Origin: T1SED10-198M sp003554345 [NCBI: Candidatus Sumerlaeota bacterium]
Lineage (GTDB): Bacteria; Sumerlaeota; T1SED10-198M
DNA length: 5,871 bases
NCBI GenBank assembly: GCA_003554345.1
Contig: PWGE01000342.1
Span: forward strand, 1 to 5,871
Direction of reading: 5' to 3'
This document shows positions 1 through 5,871 of this stretch, one piece after another. A model generated the notes under the pieces. It saw only the letters and a program-made list of their open reading frames with translations, did not search any database and was not told the DNA's origin. A program made the translations under genes and the position numbers. The stretch's first letter is position 1, and the number at the start of each line of letters is the position of its first letter.

Positions 1-903
1 AATGTTTTTCATGCGCTCGTATTCTCCGGAAAGAGCCAGGCTCCTCAGTGATAGTAAGATGCTATCAAGATTCTCATCCTCTTTGAAAAGTGGACAGAGA
101 CCGGCCTGTACGGGCTTTGTTTCTTCTTTACCCTGAATATTTATTTCTTCGATCATACAAAAATTCTGTACATGATCAGCATATCTCAGAAAAAATCTTT
201 CAATCAGGTGAATAATACCGGAAGGCAGTGCATCCTCATACTGGGAGCCGGCAAGACTCGTTCTTTCCAGAAGTGCCTGTGCTTCCTGGTTGCAGTATTC
301 AATCTTACCCCCTCTGGAAAGAACGATGATTCCGACAGGGAGGGCATTTATTAAAGAGGCTGTTCTTTCGCGGTATTTTTGTAAATTTTGAAAGATAAAA
401 GCCTTATAAAGAAGGTGGCTGAGTGTGGTTGAGAAAAGCTGAATGAGAGAAATATCATCCTCAGTAAGGGGGGCGTTTTGTTTATTGGAAAAATTGATAA
501 CTCCCAGGCATTCATCATCCATCAGAAGGGGAACAGTACAAAAGGTTTCCCGGAGAGAATTACCCTTTTGTTTAAAAAGTTTTTCAGGAAGGTTATTGTC
601 CGAAAGTGTAGAGGAGAGAGACTTTCTGTGTTTCGCAGCGTAATCTGCTATTTCTTTACCAGGATGAAGAGGGGAATCATGTATGTGCCCGGAGGTGTTT
701 TCGGCAGCGGCCTTTAATATGAGAAAAGAGTCTTCTAATATCATCAAAGAACAATGGTGGACTTTTAATGTTCGAAGAGACACTTTGACAAGTGCCTCAT
801 AGAAAGCAGGTAATGTATCAATATTGTAAAGAGCGTTATTCAGACTTTCTAAAAACTGCTCAAATCTGACGGGAGAACTGGCTTCTTGTCTTCGTTTGTT
901 CAA
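1..903 (-). CDS. GAF-PAS sensory protein, N-terminal part (C-terminus outside the window)
   Basis: The frame is open from a TTG codon at 903-901 to the window edge, giving 301 codons with no stop. An in-frame TAA lies a few codons upstream and there is no ATG in between, so TTG is the best start; a weak purine stretch (CAGAG, about 8 nt upstream) could serve as ribosome binding site. No signal peptide or membrane segment is visible, so the protein is probably cytoplasmic. Residues about 15-165 look like a GAF domain: a helix with LPAFYEALVKVSLRTLKV, then HHCSLMILED, and near the end VPLLMDDECLGVINFSNK followed by LTEDDISLIQLFS, which is the typical GAF ending. A linker helix (about 168-185) leads to a PAS-like segment (about 183-290) with LINALPVGIIVLSRGGKIEYCNQEAQALL. 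Both are small-molecule, redox or protein-sensing folds. The output domain (kinase, cyclase, phosphatase or sigma-54 module) is not visible and should not be assumed. The gene lies 39 bp downstream of the SPOR-domain gene on the same strand with no terminator between, so co-transcription is likely. Confidence 0.85.
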   Translation of the reverse strand, partial: MNKRRQEASSPVRFEQFLESLNNALYNIDTLPAFYEALVKVSLRTLKVHHCSLMILEDSFLILKAAAENTSGHIHDSPLHPGKEIADYAAKHRKSLSSTLSDNNLPEKLFKQKGNSLRETFCTVPLLMDDECLGVINFSNKQNAPLTEDDISLIQLFSTTLSHLLYKAFIFQNLQKYRERTASLINALPVGIIVLSRGGKIEYCNQEAQALLERTSLAGSQYEDALPSGIIHLIERFFLRYADHVQNFCMIEEINIQGKEETKPVQAGLCPLFKEDENLDSILLSLRSLALSGEYERMKNI

Positions 904-942
904 AATTAAAACTCTGTTTCTTTATATATGGATAATGATGTT

Positions 943-3630
943 TTATTTTTTCATCGCTTTTACGTTGTTCAGGTACATGAGAGCAGTGGTGCCAAGATTG
1001 TCTCGGATCGAAAGAGTGTTTATATAATCCAGAGCATCTGGCAGACCTTTTTTGGTTGCTACATGTTCTCCATCAATATAACCCTCAAGTGACTTATCAT
1101 TCAAATCTATTTCATAACGGATGGTTTTCCAGGTGGAGAGTTTGTAAGGGATGGATTCTCCATGAAGACGCAATTTGGGATCTTTGGGGTTGACCATATA
1201 AAGGATCGTATGGATAGATTGCCTGAAGTCACGATCTTTTTCAAGGTATATTCCAAGCAGGTACTTGTTTTTGTGGTCACAGCGAAAGTCAAATTCAAAG
1301 ACGAAGGTTCCACTTAAGGGTTCGAGGGGACGGTAAAAGTAGGCGGTGCCTTTCGGTTCTACTTTTTCGTACTGAGCACATTTTTGTCCTGAGAGACAGT
1401 CGATATTATCCACTACTTTCAGAGAGGCATAATCATATCCACCTTCCCACCCCTGGGGTAGTTTTCCCACCTCTTCCTTTTCAAAATCCTGTTGAAAAAG
1501 ACAGGAGTCTTTCAACTTATTTTCTGTAGGTGACTCGCTCTTTTCCGGGGTAGTATCCTCCGGTTTCCTGGCACCAGCGGAGGTCTTGAACAGCTCGTCC
1601 AGCTCTTCTTCAGTTTTTTCTTCTGCCAGTGATTCTGCCTCTTCCTCTTCGATGGAATCCAACAGACTTTCTGTATCCTCATCTTCGGCAACTTCCTCAT
1701 TACGTCCTTCCTGATCGCTTGTTTCTTCCTCTGGACCAATTGACATTATCTCATCTTCAACACTTTCTTCAAAGGAGTCAGGGGTCTCTTGCGGTTCAAT
1801 TTCAATTTCTTTGCTTTTGGAAATGTTTACCTCTTCCTCCTTTTCTTCCTTGAGGCTGCTTGTGCCCTCACTGGCTTTATCCGGAGAATGCCCGGGTGTT
1901 GAAACCTCTTCTTCAGTATCAGAAGAGGATGTTTTTTCATCTTCTTCAGGGGGTTTTGAATTTTCTCCGGTTCTTTTATCGGATGGTACATCTTCTTTAA
2001 CAGCGTCTTTTGGGCTCTCCGGTGGTGGGGCGACTTTTTCTGATGATGCTGGGGGTGGTGTCACTTTATCAGAACCAGTCGGCTCAGATGATTCTTTTCC
2101 GGTTCCTGCCGTTTTAGAACTGAGTTGCTGGACCTGTTCAAGAAGTTTACGGTCTCTTATGGATATTTGCCGGTATCTTATAAAGAGAAAAACGAGTATT
2201 AAAAAGAATATGCCTATAAGGATGCCTGCAATCGGTATAACAAACTGCTGTGAAATACCAGCATCACCAGGCTGTGAGGATCTTCGGGCAGCAATCTGTT
2301 GTAAAGCCTGGCGGGCTTCTATATTATTAGAATCCATAGATAATACCTGTCGAAAAGCTATTTCGGCATCTTCCAGGTTGTCTTCTGATAAGTGTTCCAG
2401 TCCTTCATTTATCAGGAGGTCTATATCCTCCCGGGCAACAGCTCTTTCTTCCTCTCTTTCTGTTCGCTCTTCTAATTCACTGATCTGCTCCCTTGCCATT
2501 TGCATATAGAGCAGAGCCTGGGAATTATCAGGATCTATCTCCAGGATTTGTTCCCACAGAGTAAGAGCTTCTCTGGGTTCCCGTTGTTCAAGTAAATGAA
2601 AAGCCTGCCTGTGTAAATGCCGTATATTAGCCTGTCTGCGCCTTTCTTCTTCTTCCCGGCGCCTCTCTTCGACCAATCGTTGACGTTGTACCTCATCAAG
2701 TTGACGGACAGCTTCTCTCAGTTCTTCAATGATGCGGTCCTGTTCAAGGGAAGTATGCAATAGTCTCTCTAATTGCTGGACATATAGAATATCATCACCA
2801 ATTTCCCGTGCTCGTTCTATTTCCCTTTCAATATCGGCAGGGTCATCCAGGAGAGCTCTTCTTTCACGGGGTGTCGGCTCAGTTACTTCTTCAGTATATT
2901 GAACAACTTCTGCCATTAAAAACCCTTCCTGGCGCACAGAATTTTCTACTTCCTGAGCCAGGCTCCGGGAATCGTAACGTCCCAAGTAGACATTCCATTC
3001 CCCGTCTTCAGAGATAACTTCGACAGGATAATACCCCTCCATTTCGATGGTATTTTGATGCTCAATGGCTTCTTCCTGTTCAGCAAAACTTCCCAGGTAA
3101 ACCCTGTAAATATCCCGTGGATCCGTTTCCGGATCTGGTTCGAAAAGAAATTCTTCTTCATCTTCAATACCGGCTTCTGTCAGAGAAATGACTTCTCCTC
3201 CAAAAAAGCCTTCTTTCTGAAGACTGTCGACGGTGTCTGATGCTGCCGGGGAAGAGGGGAAACGACCGACAAGAAGACTGTATGTGTCGTCTTCGTCCGG
3301 AATAAGTTCCACCGGAAAATATCCCAGCCTGTCCAGTTCTTCTTTGCGCATCTCTGCATCACGATAATCTAATTCTTCTCCCAGAACAATAGTATACATG
3401 TTTGAAGAAGATGTTTGCCGCACTATGAGGGGAGTGGCAAGAGAGGCAGATAATCGTTCAGGTGCCATCTTTGCCTCTTTTTTTTCTGCCCTCTCTTCCT
3501 GAAACTTTTCATATGTTTCTATGATTCTGATACTCTGGTTATTGCTTGAATGACACGGTGCAGTTAAAATGAAAAAGGGTGTTGCAAGAATGAAAAAGGA
3601 GAATAAATACCATACAGACTTTTTCTTCAT
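943..3630 (-). CDS. Membrane protein with tandem SPOR domains, TPR-like helices and C-terminal ConA-like domain
   Basis: This is an 895-residue protein starting at ATG 3630, with AAAGGA about 9 nt upstream. In order: a signal sequence or anchor (residues 1-28, MKKK then a hydrophobic core ending LTAPC); two homologous SPOR-like domains (about 77-150 and 173-246, each with a Y-x-[IV]-x-LG opening strand, a GY[FY]PVE core and a closing VGRF/LGRY strand); a charged coiled coil (about 262-335); two TPR-like helical pairs (about 336-380 and 402-446, including REALTLWEQILEIDPDN and EDAEIAFRQVLSMDSNN); a transmembrane helix (463-484) followed by basic residues; an acidic Ser/Pro/Glu-rich, probably disordered linker (about 503-705); and a beta-rich end (about 708-895) resembling concanavalin A-like LamG or DUF1080-type sandwiches, ending ALMYLNNVKAMKK. 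SPOR domains are known to bind denuded septal peptidoglycan, so the first half is expected in the periplasm. By the positive-inside rule the C-terminal part would be cytoplasmic. An envelope scaffold or sensor role is inferred; the exact function is unknown. Confidence 0.93.
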   Translation of the reverse strand: MKKKSVWYLFSFFILATPFFILTAPCHSSNNQSIRIIETYEKFQEERAEKKEAKMAPERLSASLATPLIVRQTSSSNMYTIVLGEELDYRDAEMRKEELDRLGYFPVELIPDEDDTYSLLVGRFPSSPAASDTVDSLQKEGFFGGEVISLTEAGIEDEEEFLFEPDPETDPRDIYRVYLGSFAEQEEAIEHQNTIEMEGYYPVEVISEDGEWNVYLGRYDSRSLAQEVENSVRQEGFLMAEVVQYTEEVTEPTPRERRALLDDPADIEREIERAREIGDDILYVQQLERLLHTSLEQDRIIEELREAVRQLDEVQRQRLVEERRREEEERRRQANIRHLHRQAFHLLEQREPREALTLWEQILEIDPDNSQALLYMQMAREQISELEERTEREEERAVAREDIDLLINEGLEHLSEDNLEDAEIAFRQVLSMDSNNIEARQALQQIAARRSSQPGDAGISQQFVIPIAGILIGIFFLILVFLFIRYRQISIRDRKLLEQVQQLSSKTAGTGKESSEPTGSDKVTPPPASSEKVAPPPESPKDAVKEDVPSDKRTGENSKPPEEDEKTSSSDTEEEVSTPGHSPDKASEGTSSLKEEKEEEVNISKSKEIEIEPQETPDSFEESVEDEIMSIGPEEETSDQEGRNEEVAEDEDTESLLDSIEEEEAESLAEEKTEEELDELFKTSAGARKPEDTTPEKSESPTENKLKDSCLFQQDFEKEEVGKLPQGWEGGYDYASLKVVDNIDCLSGQKCAQYEKVEPKGTAYFYRPLEPLSGTFVFEFDFRCDHKNKYLLGIYLEKDRDFRQSIHTILYMVNPKDPKLRLHGESIPYKLSTWKTIRYEIDLNDKSLEGYIDGEHVATKKGLPDALDYINTLSIRDNLGTTALMYLNNVKAMKK
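2014..2073 (-). repeat. Short in-gene tandem repeat encoding S-[DE]-K-V-x-PPP
   Basis: Two adjacent units of 30 nt encode SDKVTPPPAS and SEKVAPPPES (residues 520-539 of the SPOR protein). They are similar but not identical at the DNA level, suggesting an old duplication within the proline-rich start of the disordered linker just after the membrane helix. Such linkers usually change length easily between strains. Confidence 0.6.
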
Positions 3631-3639
3631 AAAAATGGT

Positions 3640-3645
3640 TCCTTT
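3640..3645 (-). promoter_or_regulatory. Ribosome binding site of the SPOR-domain gene
   Basis: Read on the minus strand this is AAAGGA, with the AGGA core 9 nt before the ATG at 3630. It is the only good Shine-Dalgarno match here and supports that ATG as the start, which also places the signal sequence at the very N-terminus. Confidence 0.7.
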
Positions 3646-3679
3646 CTTGATATTAAGTGTCTACTTTTTTTACATTTGT

Positions 3680-3687
3680 ATTATAAT
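3680..3687. promoter_or_regulatory. Overlapping divergent -10 boxes (TATAAT on both strands)
   Basis: The plus strand reads TATAAT at 3682-3687 and the minus strand reads TATAAT at 3685-3680, so two perfect sigma-70-type -10 hexamers overlap in the 96-bp space between the divergent genes. Matching -35 boxes are poor on both sides. The plus-strand box lies 40 bp upstream of the activator's start codon and the minus-strand box 50 bp upstream of the SPOR gene start, so each position is reasonable. If both are used, RNA polymerase could not occupy both at once. In such an AT-rich spacer one or both may be chance matches. Confidence 0.45.
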
Positions 3688-3716
3688 AATTTTAGTTGAA
3701 AAGTTTACCTTTTTTT

Positions 3717-3720
3717 GAGG
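3717..3720 (+). promoter_or_regulatory. Ribosome binding site deciding the activator start
   Basis: GAGG lies 6 nt before ATG 3727, 3 nt before ATG 3724 and just inside the frame if TTG 3715 were the start. Only ATG 3727 has normal spacing, and the sequence before TTG 3715 is pyrimidine-rich with no Shine-Dalgarno match. ATG 3727 is therefore preferred. Confidence 0.65.
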
Positions 3721-3726
3721 TTTATG

Positions 3727-5805
3727 ATGAATTTGCGATATTCAGGTCCCTCTTATTTAAGAGGATTGTTTGAGAGTTATCGTTACGCACCGGCTGCCTG
3801 GTTTCTTTTTTTAGATTCCATGTATGGTGATATGGGGTATTTTCTGGCACTTTTACGGAGGTCTCAGAGGATTGATTTTGCCAGTTCCTTAAAACCCTTT
3901 CCCCGGTGTCTTCATTCTCCTTATTCTTCTATCAACTTGACGAGAAATATAAAAACAATAAGAAAAAAATTGTTACGTTATAAAATAATAGAAAAAGAAC
4001 CGGAAGAACTTGTGAAAACCCTACATCAGAAAATAAAAACACTTCTTCCACGAAACGACTCCTTTAAAAATGTGTTTTATCATTATTATTGTGGGAATTT
4101 TCGGGCAGCCATTGATGTGCTGGAAAAAACCCAGACCTGTGAGGATGCCGGGGAAAATTGGCGCACCTTATGGAAAGGGCACCTCTTGTTTCATATGGGA
4201 GAAATACCGAAAGCCCGGGATGTTTTTTACAGCTTGAAGACAAAAGCCCCTGAAACGCAGTGGCAACTTGCTCTGATAGACTTATTGAATGAAAAGTATG
4301 ACAGAGTGTCTCATAGACTGGAGGAACTGAGTAAAATAAAGAAAGAAAATGTCACCCACTCTCTCTATTTGTGTTCACTGTATCAGAACCCTGAACATTT
4401 CTTTTCTCATCTCTGCAGAATAAAGGGCTTGCTCTCCTTTCTTTCTAAAGAAGGGTGGTGTGAACTTAAAAAGATTTGCGAGGATAATGCCGAAAATCTG
4501 GCGAACCTTTTTCTTCGTTCAGAAATGTTTTTGAGCAGGGAGGAATTCGCAGAAGCAGCAAGTGGCTATCAGAAAATTCTGGAACAGTATCCTTACCAGG
4601 TTCGTCCTGTCATTGCTATCAATAACCTTGCCTGTCTCTTGAGCCGGCAAAAACAGTTTGCCAGGGCAGAAAGCCTTCTTCAGGAATGTGTAAAAAAGGA
4701 GCCGGATATACCTTTGTTTGTCAAAAATCTTTCCCGCTTGTATTCCAGGGAAATCGAAATGCTTTATCTGTACAGGTTTTATACGCTGGGACATATCTTG
4801 TTCCCTGTAAACAGTTTGTGTTTTGAAGATTATCCCTATCCACTAATGTTTACAACGAACAATATAAGGATGCAAGAACTCTATGAAACAATGGAGAAGG
4901 TATCCAAAAGCAGTGTAAATGTTCTTCTGCATGGAGAAAATGGTGTCGGCAAAGAAATTGTAGCGCGTTATCTTCATTGCCGCAGTCCTCGTGTAGATAA
5001 CCCTTTTGTGGTTATTGACTGTTCATCTATTCCGGCTACTCTTATAGAAAGTGAGTTGTTTGGTTATGAGAAAGGAGCTTTTACAGGGGCTGAAACTTCT
5101 AAAGCCGGTAAAATTGAAAAGGCTGCACAGGGGACTTTATTTTTAGACGGCATCACACATATTCCCAGTGTAGTCCAGGCAAAATTGCTGCGCTTTATAC
5201 AGTTCCGGGAATATTCACCGATAGGTTCAACGTATACAAAAAAAATAGATGTAAGGATAGTGGTCTCAACGACCATGAATGTGGAACAGGCTCTTCAAGA
5301 AGGATATTTCAGGCAGGATCTTTTTTTCCGCCTGAATGTATTGACACTGTATATTCCCTCACTTCGTGAAAGAACAGAAGATATTGTACCTTTATTTGAG
5401 ATGTTTTTAAAACATTATTCTCAAAAATATAAAAAGGATGAGCCATGTTTTTCTAAAAATTTACGTCACTTTCTTTTCAATTATAGCTGGCCGGGGAATA
5501 TTCGGGAACTGCAGAATTTTACGGAAAGACTTGTCCTCCTTGGAGAAAAAGAGGCGATTTCCCTTCAAAAAACTCAGGTAGAAAGACCCTGTCACCATGA
5601 CAGTATACCTACAATGAATCTTAAAGAGCTGGAAAAGAGTGCCATGAAAAAAGCGCTACATATCTCCTCTTCCAATCGGGAAGCAGCGGAAATGCTGGGA
5701 ATAAACCCCAGTACTCTCTGGCGGAAATTAAAGAATTATGATATGTACGATATATCTGCAAAAAAACAGGTAAAAGAAAATAAAAAAAGTAAAAAAAGCC
5801 GGTAG
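3727..5805 (+). CDS. Sigma-54 activator-like protein: TPR-like N-terminal half, AAA+ domain, Fis-type HTH
   Basis: This is 692 residues from ATG 3727; TTG 3715 and ATG 3724 are in-frame alternatives. Residues 1-370 hold no receiver, GAF or PAS signature. They begin with an aromatic, hydrophobic stretch (about 15-45) and continue as helical repeats, two of them TPR-like (about 257-289 and 292-326). Residues about 372-606 form a bacterial enhancer-binding-protein AAA+ domain: Walker A GENGVGKE (403-410), ESELFG then GAFTGA (450-455, the sigma-54 contact loop), Walker B LFLDG (471-475), arginine fingers in FRQDLFFRL (R529 and R535), and sensor II WPGNIREL (588-595). A Fis-type helix-turn-helix (about 631-671, SNREAAEMLGINPSTLWRKL) is followed by a lysine-rich tail. 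Family members hydrolyse ATP to remodel the sigma-54 RNA polymerase complex. Three usual residues differ: Walker B DE is DG (G475), the switch Asn in V-N-C is Asp (D431), and sensor I ATN is STT (514-516). Activity may be altered. The lack of a receiver suggests control by a binding partner through the TPR-like half. It is divergent from the SPOR-GAF/PAS pair, its likely partners or targets (inference). Confidence 0.93.
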   Translation: MNLRYSGPSYLRGLFESYRYAPAAWFLFLDSMYGDMGYFLALLRRSQRIDFASSLKPFPRCLHSPYSSINLTRNIKTIRKKLLRYKIIEKEPEELVKTLHQKIKTLLPRNDSFKNVFYHYYCGNFRAAIDVLEKTQTCEDAGENWRTLWKGHLLFHMGEIPKARDVFYSLKTKAPETQWQLALIDLLNEKYDRVSHRLEELSKIKKENVTHSLYLCSLYQNPEHFFSHLCRIKGLLSFLSKEGWCELKKICEDNAENLANLFLRSEMFLSREEFAEAASGYQKILEQYPYQVRPVIAINNLACLLSRQKQFARAESLLQECVKKEPDIPLFVKNLSRLYSREIEMLYLYRFYTLGHILFPVNSLCFEDYPYPLMFTTNNIRMQELYETMEKVSKSSVNVLLHGENGVGKEIVARYLHCRSPRVDNPFVVIDCSSIPATLIESELFGYEKGAFTGAETSKAGKIEKAAQGTLFLDGITHIPSVVQAKLLRFIQFREYSPIGSTYTKKIDVRIVVSTTMNVEQALQEGYFRQDLFFRLNVLTLYIPSLRERTEDIVPLFEMFLKHYSQKYKKDEPCFSKNLRHFLFNYSWPGNIRELQNFTERLVLLGEKEAISLQKTQVERPCHHDSIPTMNLKELEKSAMKKALHISSSNREAAEMLGINPSTLWRKLKNYDMYDISAKKQVKENKKSKKSR

Positions 5806-5840
5806 GGCTACAAAAAATGGGAGTAAATACGGGATACATG

Positions 5841-5869
5841 TTGTTATATGACAAAAAATGTGTTATAAT
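5841..5869 (+). promoter_or_regulatory. Sigma-70-type extended -10 promoter for a gene beyond the window
   Basis: TTGTTA (5841-5846) is separated by exactly 17 bp from TATAAT (5864-5869), which is preceded by TG plus one base (5861-5863), an extended -10. Transcription would start a few bases past the window edge, reading plus-strand. A short inverted repeat, TTGT-N6-ACAA (5841-5854), overlaps the -35 box and could be an operator, but 4-bp arms are weak evidence. The promoter implies that the next gene is separately transcribed rather than solely dependent on read-through from the activator gene. Confidence 0.6.
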
Positions 5870-5871
5870 AA

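Noticed and set aside
172-717. Three short plus-strand open frames of 60-79 codons
   Set aside because: They overlap the GAF-PAS gene in antisense. The minus-strand frame is continuous and gives clear GAF and PAS motifs, so these are shadows.
904-942. Search for a terminator or promoter between the SPOR gene and the GAF-PAS gene
   Set aside because: No hairpin with a T-tract and no convincing promoter pair was found in these 39 bp, so read-through in one operon is the simpler explanation.
1811-2509. A 232-codon plus-strand open frame, rich in serine
   Set aside because: It is antisense to the acidic linker and TPR part of the SPOR gene. Its composition is what results from reading GAA/GAT/TCT-rich codons backwards, and it has no recognisable domain or convincing ribosome binding site.
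3647-3676. TTGATA (3647-3652) with a TACATT 18 bp downstream as an alternative promoter for the activator
   Set aside because: The -35 is good but the -10 matches at only four of six positions, and the perfect TATAAT at 3682 is too far from this -35 (29 bp).
4519-4794. A 91-codon minus-strand open frame
   Set aside because: It is antisense to the TPR-like part of the activator gene, where the plus-strand reading gives conserved repeat motifs; no independent support was seen.
5791-5809. Hairpin AGCC-GGTAG-GGCT next to an A-tract at the end of the activator gene, which read on the minus strand looks like a stem plus T-tract terminator
   Set aside because: The stem has only 4 bp, it includes the end of the coding sequence, and the A-tract is explained by lysine codons. 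There is no plus-strand T-tract, so it cannot terminate the activator transcript in the usual way.

Overview
The window comes from the chromosome of a moderately AT-rich bacterium, probably a diderm. The reasons are a sigma-54-type AAA+ activator next to a membrane protein with tandem SPOR (peptidoglycan-binding) domains, and Shine-Dalgarno-type ribosome binding sites. The phylum cannot be fixed from the sequence; Spirochaetota or a similar deep-branching diderm group would fit, but this is only a guess. No RNA genes, CRISPR arrays, insertion sequences or phage genes were seen.

Layout. (1) Positions 1-903, minus strand: the N-terminal 301 codons of a soluble GAF-PAS sensory protein. It starts at a TTG codon and its C-terminal output domain lies outside the window. 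(2) Positions 943-3630, minus strand: an 895-residue multidomain membrane protein with a signal sequence, two SPOR domains, a coiled coil, TPR-like helices, a transmembrane helix, a long acidic linker and a C-terminal concanavalin A-like beta-sandwich. The GAF-PAS gene follows it after 39 bp, so the two probably form an operon. (3) Positions 3631-3726: a short AT-rich divergent promoter region with overlapping TATAAT boxes on the two strands. (4) Positions 3727-5805, plus strand: a 692-residue sigma-54 activator-like protein with a TPR-like N-terminal half in place of a receiver domain, an AAA+ domain and a Fis-type helix-turn-helix. (5) Positions 5806-5871: a short spacer holding a good extended -10 promoter for a plus-strand gene beyond the window.

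How the genes may work together (inference): the locus pairs a cell-envelope protein and a cytoplasmic ligand or redox sensor with a divergently transcribed transcription activator that has no sensory domain of a recognised type. TPR-like helices in both the membrane protein and the activator suggest regulation through protein-protein contact. The most unusual point is in the activator's ATPase. GAFTGA, Walker A and both arginine fingers are kept, but the Walker B catalytic glutamate is glycine and its partner 'switch' asparagine is aspartate. Either ATP turnover is altered or the protein works differently from a normal sigma-54 activator.
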